DNA from: Permianibacter fluminis
Lineage (GTDB): Bacteria; Pseudomonadota; Gammaproteobacteria; Enterobacterales; Permianibacteraceae
Length of the DNA stretch: 64,000 bases
Assembly: GCF_013179735.1 (NCBI RefSeq)
Contig: NZ_JABMEG010000001.1
Coordinates: 1,116,001 to 1,180,000, forward strand
Direction of reading: 5' to 3'
In this document: piece after piece, positions 7,992 to 16,826 of the stretch
How positions within the stretch are numbered: the first letter of the stretch is position 1
Layout: each line of letters starts with the position of its first letter
The notes under the pieces: model-generated
The model's input: only the letters and a program-made list of their open reading frames with translations
Database searches by the model: none
What the model was told of the DNA's origin: nothing
Program-made: the position numbers and the translations under genes

Positions 7992-9740
7992 ATGTCGTCA
8001 CATCATTCGCGTTTGTTACGCCCTTCGTTGCTGTTCTTGTTATCCGGATCGTTGATCGGATTGCTGTTCGGTCTGTCGGCCTGCCATTCCACGCCAGACG
8101 ATCACGCCGATATTGTTGTGCGCCATGCGCACGTGCTGACCATGGATGAGCGCATGCCGACCGCGCAAGCGCTGGCTGTTCGTGGTGGCCGGATCGCCGC
8201 CGTCGGCAGCGACGCCGAGATCGGCCGCTGGATTGGCGAGCACACCCGCGTCATCGAGGGCAATGGCGCGACAGTGTTGCCGGGGTTGATTGATACCCAT
8301 ATTCATCCGGTCATCGGCGCCGAGCAGCTGGATGATTGCAGTCTTGGCGATGAAGTGATGTCGCTGGCGGCAATGCGGCCGACCGTCTCTGAATGCCTGC
8401 AGCGCAATCCCAACGCCGCCAGCACGGAATGGTTGGCGGTGATCAATCTGAATCCGGCCAATTTTCACGCCACCGCGGCGGATCTGGATCAGCTATTGGC
8501 CGACCGGCCGTTTGGCCTGTTTGGCACCGACGGCCACACGGCGTGGATCAATACCGCGGGACTGAAAAAATTGGGCCTGACTCGTGCCAGCGTCGATCCG
8601 GATAACGGTCGCATTGTCCGCGATGGCAAGGGCAATCCCACCGGTCATCTGATCGACATGGCGGTGGATCTGGTGCTGGCGCAATTGCCAAAAAAATCGC
8701 TGGCCGACAAAGTACGTTTGACCGAGCGCGCCTTGCAGGACATGCACAGAGTCGGGCTGACCACCTTGCTGGAAGCGTCGGCCGGTGAAGACATTCTGCA
8801 GGTGTACAGGGCGCTGGCCGAACAGGGCAAGCTCAGCGCAAAAGTGTCGGTGGCGCTGACCAGTGTTGCCGATCCATCGGCGAATCATTTGCAGGAATTG
8901 GCCGCGCTGCGCGACCGCTATCGCGGTCTGCCGCATGTGCAGATCGATACGGTCAAGGTGTTCGCTGATGGCGTGCTGGAGTACCCGACCCAGAGTGGCG
9001 CGCTGCTGGCACCGTATGAACCGGTGGCTGGTAATGGTCGCTCCGATCGCGGCAGCCTGTATTTTGAACCGGAGAAGATGGCGGATTTTGTCACTGCGCT
9101 GGATCGCGATGGTTTCAATGTCCATGTTCATGCCATCGGTGATTGGGCGGTGCGGGCGACGCTGGATGCGTTTGCGGCGGCGCGTAAACGCAACGGCGAG
9201 CAATCGCGCGCGCATTTCAGCATTGCCCATCTGGAGCTGATTGATCCGGCCGATTGGCCGCGCTTTGCCGCGCTCAATGTCTACGCGTCATTTCAACTGC
9301 TTTGGGCTCAGCCCGATGCCTACAGCGTTGACGCGGTGCAGCCGTATCTGGGGCCGACGCGGTCGCAGTGGCTGTACCCGGCGGCCGGGGTCAGCAAGGC
9401 CGGCGGCGTAGTCGTTGCCGGTAGCGACTGGAACGTCAGTACATTCAATCCCTGGGAAGCGATGGCGACCGGACTGTGTCGCTGCAATGCCGACGAACCG
9501 GCGCGACCGCCGTTGCTGCCGGAGCAAGCCTTGCCGTTGCCGGTGATGTTGCGCGCCTACACCATCGATGCCGCCCGTATGCTCGGCCGGGATCAGGAGC
9601 TGGGCTCGCTGACGGTTGGCAAGGCGGCGGATCTGATCATGCTCAATGGCCCGCTCGCTACCAATGCCGAGCAATTGCGCCATACTGAAGTGCTTACCAC
9701 GATGATTGACGGTGTGCTGGTGTACGAGCATCAGCCCTGA
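7992..9740 (+). CDS. Amidohydrolase lipoprotein, YtcJ-like
   Basis: This is a 582-residue protein from ATG 7992. The N-terminus is a lipoprotein signal (LLFGLSAC, lipid Cys31), so it is probably anchored facing the periplasm. The YtcJ-like metal-dependent hydrolase features are PGLIDTHIHP (H103/H105), FGTDGHTAWINTAGLKKLG, VKVFADGVLE, HVHAIGDWAVR and a late AGSDWNVS carrying the catalytic Asp. The insert of ~200 residues between strands is usual for the subfamily. Substrates of YtcJ-like enzymes are largely undefined. The gene is divergent from the other exported amidohydrolase. Confidence 0.88.
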   Translation: MSSHHSRLLRPSLLFLLSGSLIGLLFGLSACHSTPDDHADIVVRHAHVLTMDERMPTAQALAVRGGRIAAVGSDAEIGRWIGEHTRVIEGNGATVLPGLIDTHIHPVIGAEQLDDCSLGDEVMSLAAMRPTVSECLQRNPNAASTEWLAVINLNPANFHATAADLDQLLADRPFGLFGTDGHTAWINTAGLKKLGLTRASVDPDNGRIVRDGKGNPTGHLIDMAVDLVLAQLPKKSLADKVRLTERALQDMHRVGLTTLLEASAGEDILQVYRALAEQGKLSAKVSVALTSVADPSANHLQELAALRDRYRGLPHVQIDTVKVFADGVLEYPTQSGALLAPYEPVAGNGRSDRGSLYFEPEKMADFVTALDRDGFNVHVHAIGDWAVRATLDAFAAARKRNGEQSRAHFSIAHLELIDPADWPRFAALNVYASFQLLWAQPDAYSVDAVQPYLGPTRSQWLYPAAGVSKAGGVVVAGSDWNVSTFNPWEAMATGLCRCNADEPARPPLLPEQALPLPVMLRAYTIDAARMLGRDQELGSLTVGKAADLIMLNGPLATNAEQLRHTEVLTTMIDGVLVYEHQP

Positions 9741-9830
9741 CCGTAGCAAACGGGCCGTTGCGTGCCGTGCGATGGTCGCGAATGAGCAGGGCCAAACACA
9801 AATAACAGACAACCAAGAACAAACCACCGA

Positions 9831-9858
9831 TAACGAACTACCAGTAACGAACTACCAG
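9831..9858. repeat. 14-bp tandem repeat, two units
   Basis: TAACGAACTACCAG occurs twice head to tail in an A/C-rich stretch upstream of the first diguanylate cyclase gene. The rest of the 190-bp gap shows no gene. Confidence 0.7.
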
Positions 9859-9931
9859 TACCCAACCACCGCGCAGAAGGATGCTGCAGCAAAGCGTGTT
9901 ACGCGTTGTTTACGTTGTCAGGGTGTAACGC

Positions 9932-11077
9932 ATGCAGTTGATGAACGGTTTTACCGTCTTGATCATGACCGGGGTGTTGCATCTGCTGATCGCGGCAGCC
10001 GGTCTGCTGATCCGTGGCCAACCGGAAACCCGTGCCATTGTCAGGCTCTGGGTGCTGGCGCAGGTGATCGGTGGTCTGGCGCAATTGCTTCGGCTGATGC
10101 GTGCTGACTGGCCGGAGTTATGGTCGAGCACGCTGCCCAATATGGCCTCGGCGCTGGCCTATGGACTGGCCTTGTTGGCGGTGATCCAGTTGTTTCAATT
10201 GCGCTCGCGCGCATTCATTGTCAGCACCGTGATTATCGTGCTGCTGCATCTGCTGATGCGTGAATTCGGCATGTCTGAATCCGTTCGCTTGACCTGCCTG
10301 AGCCTGTTGTTCGCCTTTCAGTTCTGCCAATACACCTACCTCTACGGACAAGCCCATCGGCAGCACAAAACTACGCTGATGAACGTACTGCAACTGGCGA
10401 ACCTGCTGGTGGTGATGACCATGCTGGCGCGCGCCATCGAAGCGGCGGGCGCCGGGCCCGGTTATGATTTCCAGCACGCGGGGCTCGGTCAGAGTCTGTC
10501 GCTGATTGGTGTATTCATTGCCGTCACCATCAACGGTTTCGGTTTTCTGTTGATCCTGATCGAGCGCGGCACCATCGAGTTGACCCGGTTGTCATCGCTG
10601 GATCCGTTGACTGAAACGCTGAACCGCCGCAGCTTTCTCGACAGCGCCAATCAACAGCTGGCGCTGGCAAAGCGCAATCTGTATCCGGTTTCGGTTTTGA
10701 TGTGCGATATCGATCACTTCAAGCAATTCAATGATCAGCATGGTCATCAGGCTGGCGACAGTGTCATTTCGACACTGGTGGCCGCCGCGCGCCGGACCAT
10801 GCGCGGTGGTGACTGCATTGCCCGCTGGGGCGGGGAAGAGTTTGTGCTGCTGTTGCCGTACACCCAGCGCAGCGGTGCCGAGCAATTGGCGCAGCGCTTG
10901 AACCGGGCGTTTGCCGTCAGTGCTACGCCGCACGGCGATCAGCGACTCAGTGCGACGGTCAGCATCGGCGTGGCCGAGCATCAGGCGGATGAAGACATAC
11001 AGGCCACCATTGACCGCGCCGACCAAGCTTTGTTGCGGGCCAAGCAGCATGGTCGCAACCGGGTCGAGGCTGCCTGA
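9932..11077 (+). CDS. Membrane-bound diguanylate cyclase (GGDEF), paralogue 1
   Basis: This 381-residue protein has six or seven predicted membrane helices in the first ~210 residues followed by a complete GGDEF domain. The signature is GGEEF at 300–304, and an RxxD product-inhibition site (RGGD, 291–294) sits exactly five residues before it. It should make cyclic di-GMP from two GTP and be feedback inhibited. The N-terminal membrane module begins LMNGFTVLIMTGVLHLL and has no periplasmic sensor domain; I do not recognise it as MASE1/2/5. The downstream gene at 11399 is a paralogue of identical length. Confidence 0.9.
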   Translation: MQLMNGFTVLIMTGVLHLLIAAAGLLIRGQPETRAIVRLWVLAQVIGGLAQLLRLMRADWPELWSSTLPNMASALAYGLALLAVIQLFQLRSRAFIVSTVIIVLLHLLMREFGMSESVRLTCLSLLFAFQFCQYTYLYGQAHRQHKTTLMNVLQLANLLVVMTMLARAIEAAGAGPGYDFQHAGLGQSLSLIGVFIAVTINGFGFLLILIERGTIELTRLSSLDPLTETLNRRSFLDSANQQLALAKRNLYPVSVLMCDIDHFKQFNDQHGHQAGDSVISTLVAAARRTMRGGDCIARWGGEEFVLLLPYTQRSGAEQLAQRLNRAFAVSATPHGDQRLSATVSIGVAEHQADEDIQATIDRADQALLRAKQHGRNRVEAA

Positions 11078-11398
11078 TCGCGGTGAGTCTTGTGTTTGTG
11101 CCCTGGGTCCTGTGCTCAGCCTGCGGTGTTTTTACGCCCGGCACTTCGTGTCCAATCGGCTCTGCATTTACTCCGCCCCGCCAACGATGGTCACGACTTC
11201 GACTATCTTGATCCGGAGCGAGGGCACCGTTGCAGTGAACTAACCTGGTCGCACCCGCGCACCGGTCACTCGGCAGAATGTCAGAGCGCATGGCCGTGAC
11301 GGCGCACAGGAGATGACATTGATGGGGATATCGATGGTGGCATTGGTGGTGGCATGGAAGGGAGCAAACCCGGTGCTTCAACGCTTGGGTACAGATCG
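11078..11398. other. Intergenic region between the diguanylate cyclase paralogues
   Basis: About 320 bases carry no coding frame that I can support. Just before the next gene there is a run of GATGG/GGTGGCAT micro-repeats (11320–11355). I see no convincing terminator. The length suggests that the second cyclase has its own promoter. Confidence 0.6.
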
Positions 11399-12544
11399 AT
11401 GACCTTGATGAATGGCTACACCATTCTGATTTTGACCGGCGTGATGCAGCTGCTGGCGGCGTGCGCCAGCCTGCTCGTGCACGAAACCGGCGTTACCCGG
11501 CAGGTGCTGCGCTGGTGGGTATTGGCGCAGGTCATTGCTGGCATCGGTCACATCGCCCGGCTGGTGATTGACCCGTCACATCTGTTTCTCAACACCAGCT
11601 TGCCGAACGCGCTGATTTCGTTGTCACTGGCGATGATGACCTACGCCATGGCCCGGCTGCTGCAGCGGCAATTTCGCGCCTTGATGCTGGTGTCGGTAGT
11701 GATCATTCTGTTGCAATTGATCGCCCGCGAACTGACCCACTCGGAAGCGCAGCGCCTGCTGCTGGCCTCGGCGCTGATCACCGTGCAGTTCTTTCTGCTG
11801 AGCTATCTGTACTGGCGCGCCGAAGTCGGTCGCCGCGCACTGACCAACAGCCTGATGCTCGGCAACGCGATCGCGGCAGTGGCGATGTGCGCGCGGCTAT
11901 GGGAGGCGGCGCATGCCGGCTCGGAATACAATTTCAGCCACGCCGGCCTCGCCCAGCAGATTGCGCTGGTGGGTTATTTCAGCGGCATGGTGGTCAACGG
12001 TTTTGGCTTTCTGCTGATTTTGATCGACCGTGGCACCGAGGAATTGGTCCGGCTTTCCTCTCTGGATTCGTTGACCGAAACCCTGAACCGGCGCAGTTTT
12101 CTGGTGGTGGCCAAACAACAGCTGGCGCAGGCGGAGCGGGGGCATCATCCGGTGTCGCTGCTGATTTGCGATTTGGATCATTTCAAGCAAATCAATGATC
12201 AGCACGGTCATCACGCCGGTGACCGCATGATTCTGGCATTGGTGGGGGTGGCGCGGCAGACCATGCGGCACAGCGACAGTCTGGCGCGCTGGGGTGGCGA
12301 GGAATTTGTTTTGCTGTTGCCGCAAACCGATCTGGCCGGCGCCCGCCAGATTGCCGAACGGCTGAACAAGGCATTTGCCGCAATCACCATCAGCCACGGT
12401 CAGTTGACGCTGCACGCGACCGTCAGCATCGGCATTGCCGAGCGTCGCGGCAAGGAGTCGGTCGAGCAGACGCTGGATCGTGCCGACCGCGCGCTGTTGA
12501 TGGCCAAAGCCAATGGCCGCAATCGGGTCGAAGTGAATTCCTGA
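11399..12544 (+). CDS. Membrane-bound diguanylate cyclase (GGDEF), paralogue 2
   Basis: Taking ATG 11399 as start aligns the N-terminus (MTLMNGYTILILTG) with paralogue 1 and gives the same length, 381 residues. The same hydrophobic module precedes the GGDEF domain, with GGEEF at ~299 and RHSD five residues before it, so the active site and I-site are intact. Identity between the two is highest at the end of the last helix (NGFGFLLILI) and through the catalytic domain. It is diverged in the membrane part, which suggests a tandem duplication followed by a change of signal. Confidence 0.9.
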   Translation: MTLMNGYTILILTGVMQLLAACASLLVHETGVTRQVLRWWVLAQVIAGIGHIARLVIDPSHLFLNTSLPNALISLSLAMMTYAMARLLQRQFRALMLVSVVIILLQLIARELTHSEAQRLLLASALITVQFFLLSYLYWRAEVGRRALTNSLMLGNAIAAVAMCARLWEAAHAGSEYNFSHAGLAQQIALVGYFSGMVVNGFGFLLILIDRGTEELVRLSSLDSLTETLNRRSFLVVAKQQLAQAERGHHPVSLLICDLDHFKQINDQHGHHAGDRMILALVGVARQTMRHSDSLARWGGEEFVLLLPQTDLAGARQIAERLNKAFAAITISHGQLTLHATVSIGIAERRGKESVEQTLDRADRALLMAKANGRNRVEVNS

Positions 12545-12549
12545 ACGGT

Positions 12550-13836
12550 TCAGCAGGACAACTGCCACTGCGCCGCCGCTGCCTGCTGCAAGGTGTCGCG
12601 AAACGCCGGATGGGCAATGGCAATCAAGGCACTGGCGCGCTCGCGCAGCGATTTGCCGCGCAGATCTGCAATGCCAAACTCGGTCACCACATATTGCGCA
12701 TGCGCGCGCGTGGTAACCACGCCGGCCCCGACCGTCAGCACCGGCGCGATCCGCGAGACCGCACCACCGGCAGCGGTGCTGGGTAAGGCAATGATCGCTT
12801 TACCGCCATCCGACAACGCGGCGCCGCGCATGAAATCCATCTGGCCGCCGACCCCGGAATAAATTTTGGTGCCGATGGAGTCGGCGCAGATCTGGCCGGT
12901 CAGATCGACCTGCAGCGCGCTGTTGATCGCGACCACATTGTGATTGCGGCGAATGGTGCGGGTATCGTTGACATAATCGGCTTCCAGCAACACCACTACC
13001 GGATTGTCGTCGACAAAATCGTACAGTCGCTGCGAACCCATGACGAAGGTCGCGACCAATTTGCCCGGGTGCACCTGCTTGCGGCTATTGGTGATGACGC
13101 CGCGCGCGACCAGCTCCAGCACGCCGTCAGAAAACATCTCGCTGTGCACGCCGAGATCGCGGTGGTTGCCGAGACAGGCGAGTACCGCATCCGGGATCGC
13201 ACCGATGCCCATCTGCAGACAGGCACCGTCAACAATCAGGCTGGCGACATGCTGGCCAATGGCGTTGTTGACCGCATCCGCGACGGCGGTTTCGTGCAGT
13301 GGTAAGTCATCGCTGGCTTCATAAATCGCGGTCAGATCGTCGTAGCGGATAAAGCTGTCGCCATGTGTCCGCGGCATCCGCGGGTTGATGTGGGCAATGA
13401 TGGTGCTGGCTCGCTCGCAGGCGGCCTTGGTTGCCTCCACCGAAATGCCGAGGGTGCACAGACCATGACGGTCCGGCGGCGAAACCTGAATCAGCGCGAC
13501 ATCCACCGGTTGCTCGCCACGCCGAAACAACAACGGCAATTCGGACAGGAACATCGGCACGTAATCGGCATGACCCTGCTGCACCAAAGGTCGGGTCTGG
13601 GCGCCGACAAAAAAGCAGTGATGGCGCAGATGTGGCGCCAGCTCGGCGCGCGCCAAGCTCTGCATCCGTTCGGTGTGCAACTGCATCAGCCGCAGGCCGC
13701 GGCGCTCGCGGACCCGCTCGGCCAAACCATTCAGCAGGATGCGTGGCGTCGCGGCCATCGACTGGGTCCAGAGCCAGCCGTGATCCGGCAGCAACTCGAC
13801 GACATCGGCAGGACGATTCAACAAGCGTGGCGACAT
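12550..13836 (-). CDS. Acetyl-CoA hydrolase/transferase-family CoA-transferase (4-hydroxybutyrate/butyrate type)
   Basis: The start is ATG 13836 (428 residues), with CCGGAG upstream. Family I CoA-transferase features are QVSPPDRHGLCTLGIS in the N-terminal half, GIGAIPDAVLACLGNHRDLGVHSEMFSDG containing the catalytic Glu (~233), and the C-terminal GGAVSRI plus TEFGIADLRGKSLRERA typical of the acetyl-CoA hydrolase/4-hydroxybutyrate CoA-transferase group. It moves CoA between an acyl-CoA and a free acid such as acetate, possibly through a glutamyl-CoA intermediate. No partner dehydrogenase or thiolase is nearby, so the physiological acid is unknown. It converges on the second diguanylate cyclase, with 5 bp between stops. 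Confidence 0.87.
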   Translation of the reverse strand: MSPRLLNRPADVVELLPDHGWLWTQSMAATPRILLNGLAERVRERRGLRLMQLHTERMQSLARAELAPHLRHHCFFVGAQTRPLVQQGHADYVPMFLSELPLLFRRGEQPVDVALIQVSPPDRHGLCTLGISVEATKAACERASTIIAHINPRMPRTHGDSFIRYDDLTAIYEASDDLPLHETAVADAVNNAIGQHVASLIVDGACLQMGIGAIPDAVLACLGNHRDLGVHSEMFSDGVLELVARGVITNSRKQVHPGKLVATFVMGSQRLYDFVDDNPVVVLLEADYVNDTRTIRRNHNVVAINSALQVDLTGQICADSIGTKIYSGVGGQMDFMRGAALSDGGKAIIALPSTAAGGAVSRIAPVLTVGAGVVTTRAHAQYVVTEFGIADLRGKSLRERASALIAIAHPAFRDTLQQAAAAQWQLSC

Positions 13837-14088
13837 GATCACACTCCGGAAACGGGGCCAACGGCCCACAGCAATGCTTCATTAAAGCAGCCGCCGACGG
13901 ACGAGGCCTGTAGCCTGATCAAGAAACTGGCATCATGGCCGCCGGAATGGACCGCCGAAAGAGGCTACGACCCGGATGGCCGAGTCGGTGCGGCCAGACC
14001 TGATGTGAATGGCTGACATAAACGCCGGACATAAAAGCCTGGCTTTAAAATCTGGCAAAGAATGCAGCGCGATGAGTGAGCAAGAAAC

Positions 14089-14610
14089 ATGAACAACCCG
14101 GCAATGGCATCCCTTCGTGATGCGGGCCCGGCCGATTTTCCGGCGCTGCTGGCGCTGAATGCCGAATCCGAGCATTTTCTGAGCCCGATGGATGCGCCGC
14201 GGCTTAGTCAGCTGTTTGCGCAGGCGGCCTATTGCCGTGTGTTGGAACAGGACGGGGAGGTGGCGGCGTTTTTGCTGGCGTTTCGGGAAGCGGCGGATTA
14301 TGACAGCCTGAACTATCGCTGGTTTGCTACCCGTTACCCGCAGTTTCTCTACATCGATCGGGTTGTGGTTGCCGCCAGCCATCAAGGCAAGGGTCTTGGC
14401 GTCCTGCTGTATGCGGATCTGTTCCGCTTTGCCCGCCAGCACGGTGTGGCCCGTATCACCTGCGAATTTGATACCGAGCCGCCAAATGAAGCCTCGCGAC
14501 GTTTCCACGCCCGCTTTGGTTTTCATGAAGTCGGAACGCAGTGGGTCGCCAACGGCAAGAAACAGGTATCGTTGCAGGAAGCGCGCAGCGATGGCTACGT
14601 CACGGAATGA
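14089..14610 (+). CDS. GNAT-family N-acetyltransferase
   Basis: The 173-residue single-domain protein has acetyl-CoA-binding motif A in YIDRVVVAASHQGKGLGVLLY (the QGKGLG loop at ~100) and motif B in NEASRRFHARFGFHEVG. The C-terminal NGKKQVSLQEAR fits a closing strand. It probably transfers acetyl groups to an amine on a small molecule or protein; the acceptor cannot be told. It is divergent from the CoA-transferase across 252 bp. Confidence 0.88.
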   Translation: MNNPAMASLRDAGPADFPALLALNAESEHFLSPMDAPRLSQLFAQAAYCRVLEQDGEVAAFLLAFREAADYDSLNYRWFATRYPQFLYIDRVVVAASHQGKGLGVLLYADLFRFARQHGVARITCEFDTEPPNEASRRFHARFGFHEVGTQWVANGKKQVSLQEARSDGYVTE

Positions 14611-14766
14611 ATGTGACGGTGACGCTGTTGCGGCAAAATACGGGGGGCAAAGTGCTGAAGCAGAGTGCTGGAGTACGTTGCAGCAAATAGACAACAGTGA
14701 TTGAGTGCTTGGCTTTCAAAAGCATGCATTGAAATGCACATACTGAAGTGATGATGTGATCAAGGA

Positions 14767-15198
14767 ATGATGGATATGACAAACCGAACCGAGCTCAGCA
14801 GCGAATGGAGCCTGTTGCAGCAGCATTTCTATCGCTACGAACAGCAGGCGCTGCTGATCAAGTTATTGGCCGTTGTGCTGACGGCGCTGGCCGTGCTGCA
14901 GCTGGCCGATTGGCGCCTGTTGCCGCTGCTCGCAATTCTGTGGCTGCAGGAAGCGATGCTGCGGACCTGGCAAGCACGACTGGCTGATCGGTCATTGAAA
15001 TTGGAACAGGCATTGCGTGCCAGTGGCGATGCGCTGCCCGCCTGGCAACTGCACAGCGACTGGTTGGCGAGCCGCCCCGGACAGCTGGCGCTGCTGCGCG
15101 ATTATCTCGGCAATGCGCTGCGGCCGACGGTGGCGTTTCCGTATGTTGTGCTGGTGCTATTCCTGCTTGGTTTACCGATGATGACAGCGGCAAACTGA
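14767..15198 (+). CDS. Small inner-membrane protein of unknown function
   Basis: This is a 143-residue protein. A cytoplasmic N-terminus (~28 residues) leads into a long hydrophobic hairpin (~30–63), a central amphipathic region rich in Leu, Arg and Ala, and a final membrane helix (~120–138). AAGGA precedes the ATG. I recognise no family; the layout is like the small conserved membrane proteins that sit between signalling genes. It is followed after 43 bp by the TonB-C-like lipoprotein, so the two could be co-transcribed. Confidence 0.6.
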   Translation: MMDMTNRTELSSEWSLLQQHFYRYEQQALLIKLLAVVLTALAVLQLADWRLLPLLAILWLQEAMLRTWQARLADRSLKLEQALRASGDALPAWQLHSDWLASRPGQLALLRDYLGNALRPTVAFPYVVLVLFLLGLPMMTAAN

Positions 15199-15241
15199 GA
15201 GTCACCGCCTGACAAACCGAAAGCTGGCAAGGACGAGACAA

Positions 15242-15748
15242 ATGCAAGTGAAATGCAAAACGATCTTTACCCTCTTGTTGCCGGTTTCGCTATCGGTGCT
15301 GATGACGGCGATGTTGGCAGGTTGTGCTGCCACGGCACCCGTGCAATCGCTGCCGGTGCCGGCTTCTTCACCTGCATCTACACCCGCATCTGCATCCACA
15401 ACTGCACCGGTGACCACGCCGCGACACACCGAGGTTGGCGGCGGCAACTACAAGGTCATGACCATTCCCTGCGGAGATGCAAGCTATTCCTGGCGCATGT
15501 TCATCGCGACCCCGCGCTGGCCATCCAATGCTGACCCGGCCATCGAAAAAGCCCGTGTCCTGCTCGGCTTCACCGTCACTGAACAGGGAAAAGCGGAAGC
15601 GATCACGGTGGCCGAAGTCAGCCATCCTGAATTTGCCGAGCCCGCACAAGCCGCGTTGCGACAATCCCGGTTCGAGTTTCCGCCGGAAGCGGCGCCCTGT
15701 CTGGTCGGCAAGCCCATGGTGCTGCCGATGGTTTTTCAGCTTGATTAG
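15242..15748 (+). CDS. Lipoprotein with TonB C-terminal-like domain
   Basis: The 168-residue protein has a lipobox LAGC (Cys ~28), then a Pro/Ala/Thr/Ser-rich linker (~32–62), then a compact domain (VLLGFTVTEQGKAEAITVAEVSHPEFAEPAQAALRQSRFEFPP) that follows the TonB C-terminal/energy-transducer pattern of strand, helix and 'FxPP' turn. With no N-terminal membrane anchor of TonB type, it is probably an outer-membrane- or inner-membrane-tethered periplasmic protein rather than a working TonB. Its role is unknown. Confidence 0.7.
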   Translation: MQVKCKTIFTLLLPVSLSVLMTAMLAGCAATAPVQSLPVPASSPASTPASASTTAPVTTPRHTEVGGGNYKVMTIPCGDASYSWRMFIATPRWPSNADPAIEKARVLLGFTVTEQGKAEAITVAEVSHPEFAEPAQAALRQSRFEFPPEAAPCLVGKPMVLPMVFQLD

Positions 15749-15810
15749 TGCGCGGCCTTTGATTGAGTACAGCGATTGGAACAGGTGCTTGATTCTGGCG
15801 TCATGACTCA

Positions 15811-15846
15811 GACGCTGTCATGCCAGCGAATGCCGGCATCCATTTG
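15811..15846. repeat. Dispersed repeat of the TGCCGGCATCC type (family C)
   Basis: CTGTCATGCCAGCGAATGCC with the following GGCATCC resembles the common proteobacterial intergenic repeat centred on a short stem (TGCC…GGCA). Related copies are at 24168–24203, 33131–33203 and 44136–44256. It lies between convergent genes. Confidence 0.55.
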
Positions 15847-15963
15847 TCGCGAAAAAAATTAGAGCCAGCATCCCACCGGCACTTTCCGCATTTGCTGTCG
15901 CCGCGGCGACAGCAAAAGTTATCTGCCAATTGGGCCCGCCCTCTCCCAACGGCAAACGGCTAA

Positions 15964-16737
15964 TCAAATCGAAAAATCGTGAATGCCGCATTCCCGCTTC
16001 AGGCCAAAAAAGCGGGTGTCTTCTTCGCTCATGCCTTCGCCGAGCGGGCGCGTGGTGTGCCAGTCGCCAATCGAGACATAGCCTTTTTCCCACAGTGGGT
16101 GATACGGCAAGCCGTGCTTTTTCAGGTACTGACCGACATCGCGATCAGTCCAGTCGGCAATGGGATGCAGTTTGTAGCGCTCCTGCTGCCGCTGCAGCAG
16201 TGGCGCCTTGGCGCGTGACGCCGACTGGCTGCGACGCACGCCAGAAAACCAGCTGCCGATATTCAACTCGCGCAGCGCCCGCTGCATCGGCTCCACTTTC
16301 CGCAATTGATTGTATTGCTCGATGCCGGCCAGGCCTTGTTCCCACAGCTTGCCGTAGCGTGCTTCCTGCCAGGCAATCGAGAGCTGCGCCCGGTACACCT
16401 TCAGATTCAGGTTCAAGCGTTCCGTCAGCTCATCAATGAACCGGTAGGTTTCCGGAAACAGATAGCCGGTGTCGACCACGATGACCGGAATGTTTGGCTT
16501 GATCGCGGTCACCATATGCAGCAGCACGGCGGCTTGCGCACCAAAGCTCGAACTCAGGGCAAACTCGCCGGGTAAATGCTCCAGTGCCCATTGCACGCGC
16601 TGCTGGGCACTTTTCAGTGCCAGCAATTGATTGGCTTCGCTGGCATCGGTGCTAACCCGATCAGAAGAAGAGGCGGTGGCAGCGGCCTCCGAACCGGCTT
16701 CTGGTTCACTGACCAGACGAGTGACAGCAACAGTCAT
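15964..16737 (-). CDS. cysH: Phosphoadenosine phosphosulfate (PAPS) reductase
   Basis: Starting at ATG 16737 gives 257 residues. The enzyme reduces PAPS to sulfite with thioredoxin in the cytoplasm. Evidence is the P-loop-like [15 protein letters not shown], the [12 protein letters not shown] segment, [12 protein letters not shown], and the C-terminal KRECGIH motif with the catalytic Cys250. The paired cysteines (CC…CxxC) that bind the 4Fe-4S cluster of plant/Pseudomonas-type APS reductases are absent, so this is the E. coli-type PAPS enzyme. It is last in the cysJ–cysI–cysH order, 89 bp after cysI. Confidence 0.95.
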   Translation of the reverse strand: MTVAVTRLVSEPEAGSEAAATASSSDRVSTDASEANQLLALKSAQQRVQWALEHLPGEFALSSSFGAQAAVLLHMVTAIKPNIPVIVVDTGYLFPETYRFIDELTERLNLNLKVYRAQLSIAWQEARYGKLWEQGLAGIEQYNQLRKVEPMQRALRELNIGSWFSGVRRSQSASRAKAPLLQRQQERYKLHPIADWTDRDVGQYLKKHGLPYHPLWEKGYVSIGDWHTTRPLGEGMSEEDTRFFGLKRECGIHDFSI

Positions 16738-16826
16738 GATGCAGGTATCCCCTTCGCGTACGGTGGCGTGCCGCGTCTGGCCCGCCACCGATGGCTGGTC
16801 TTCATTGCGTGCGCAATCGGCGTCAT

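Noticed and set aside
13933-14694. 253-codon minus-strand frame over the GNAT gene
   Set aside because: The plus strand has the acetyl-CoA motif QGKGLG and sensible start; the minus frame is composition-driven.
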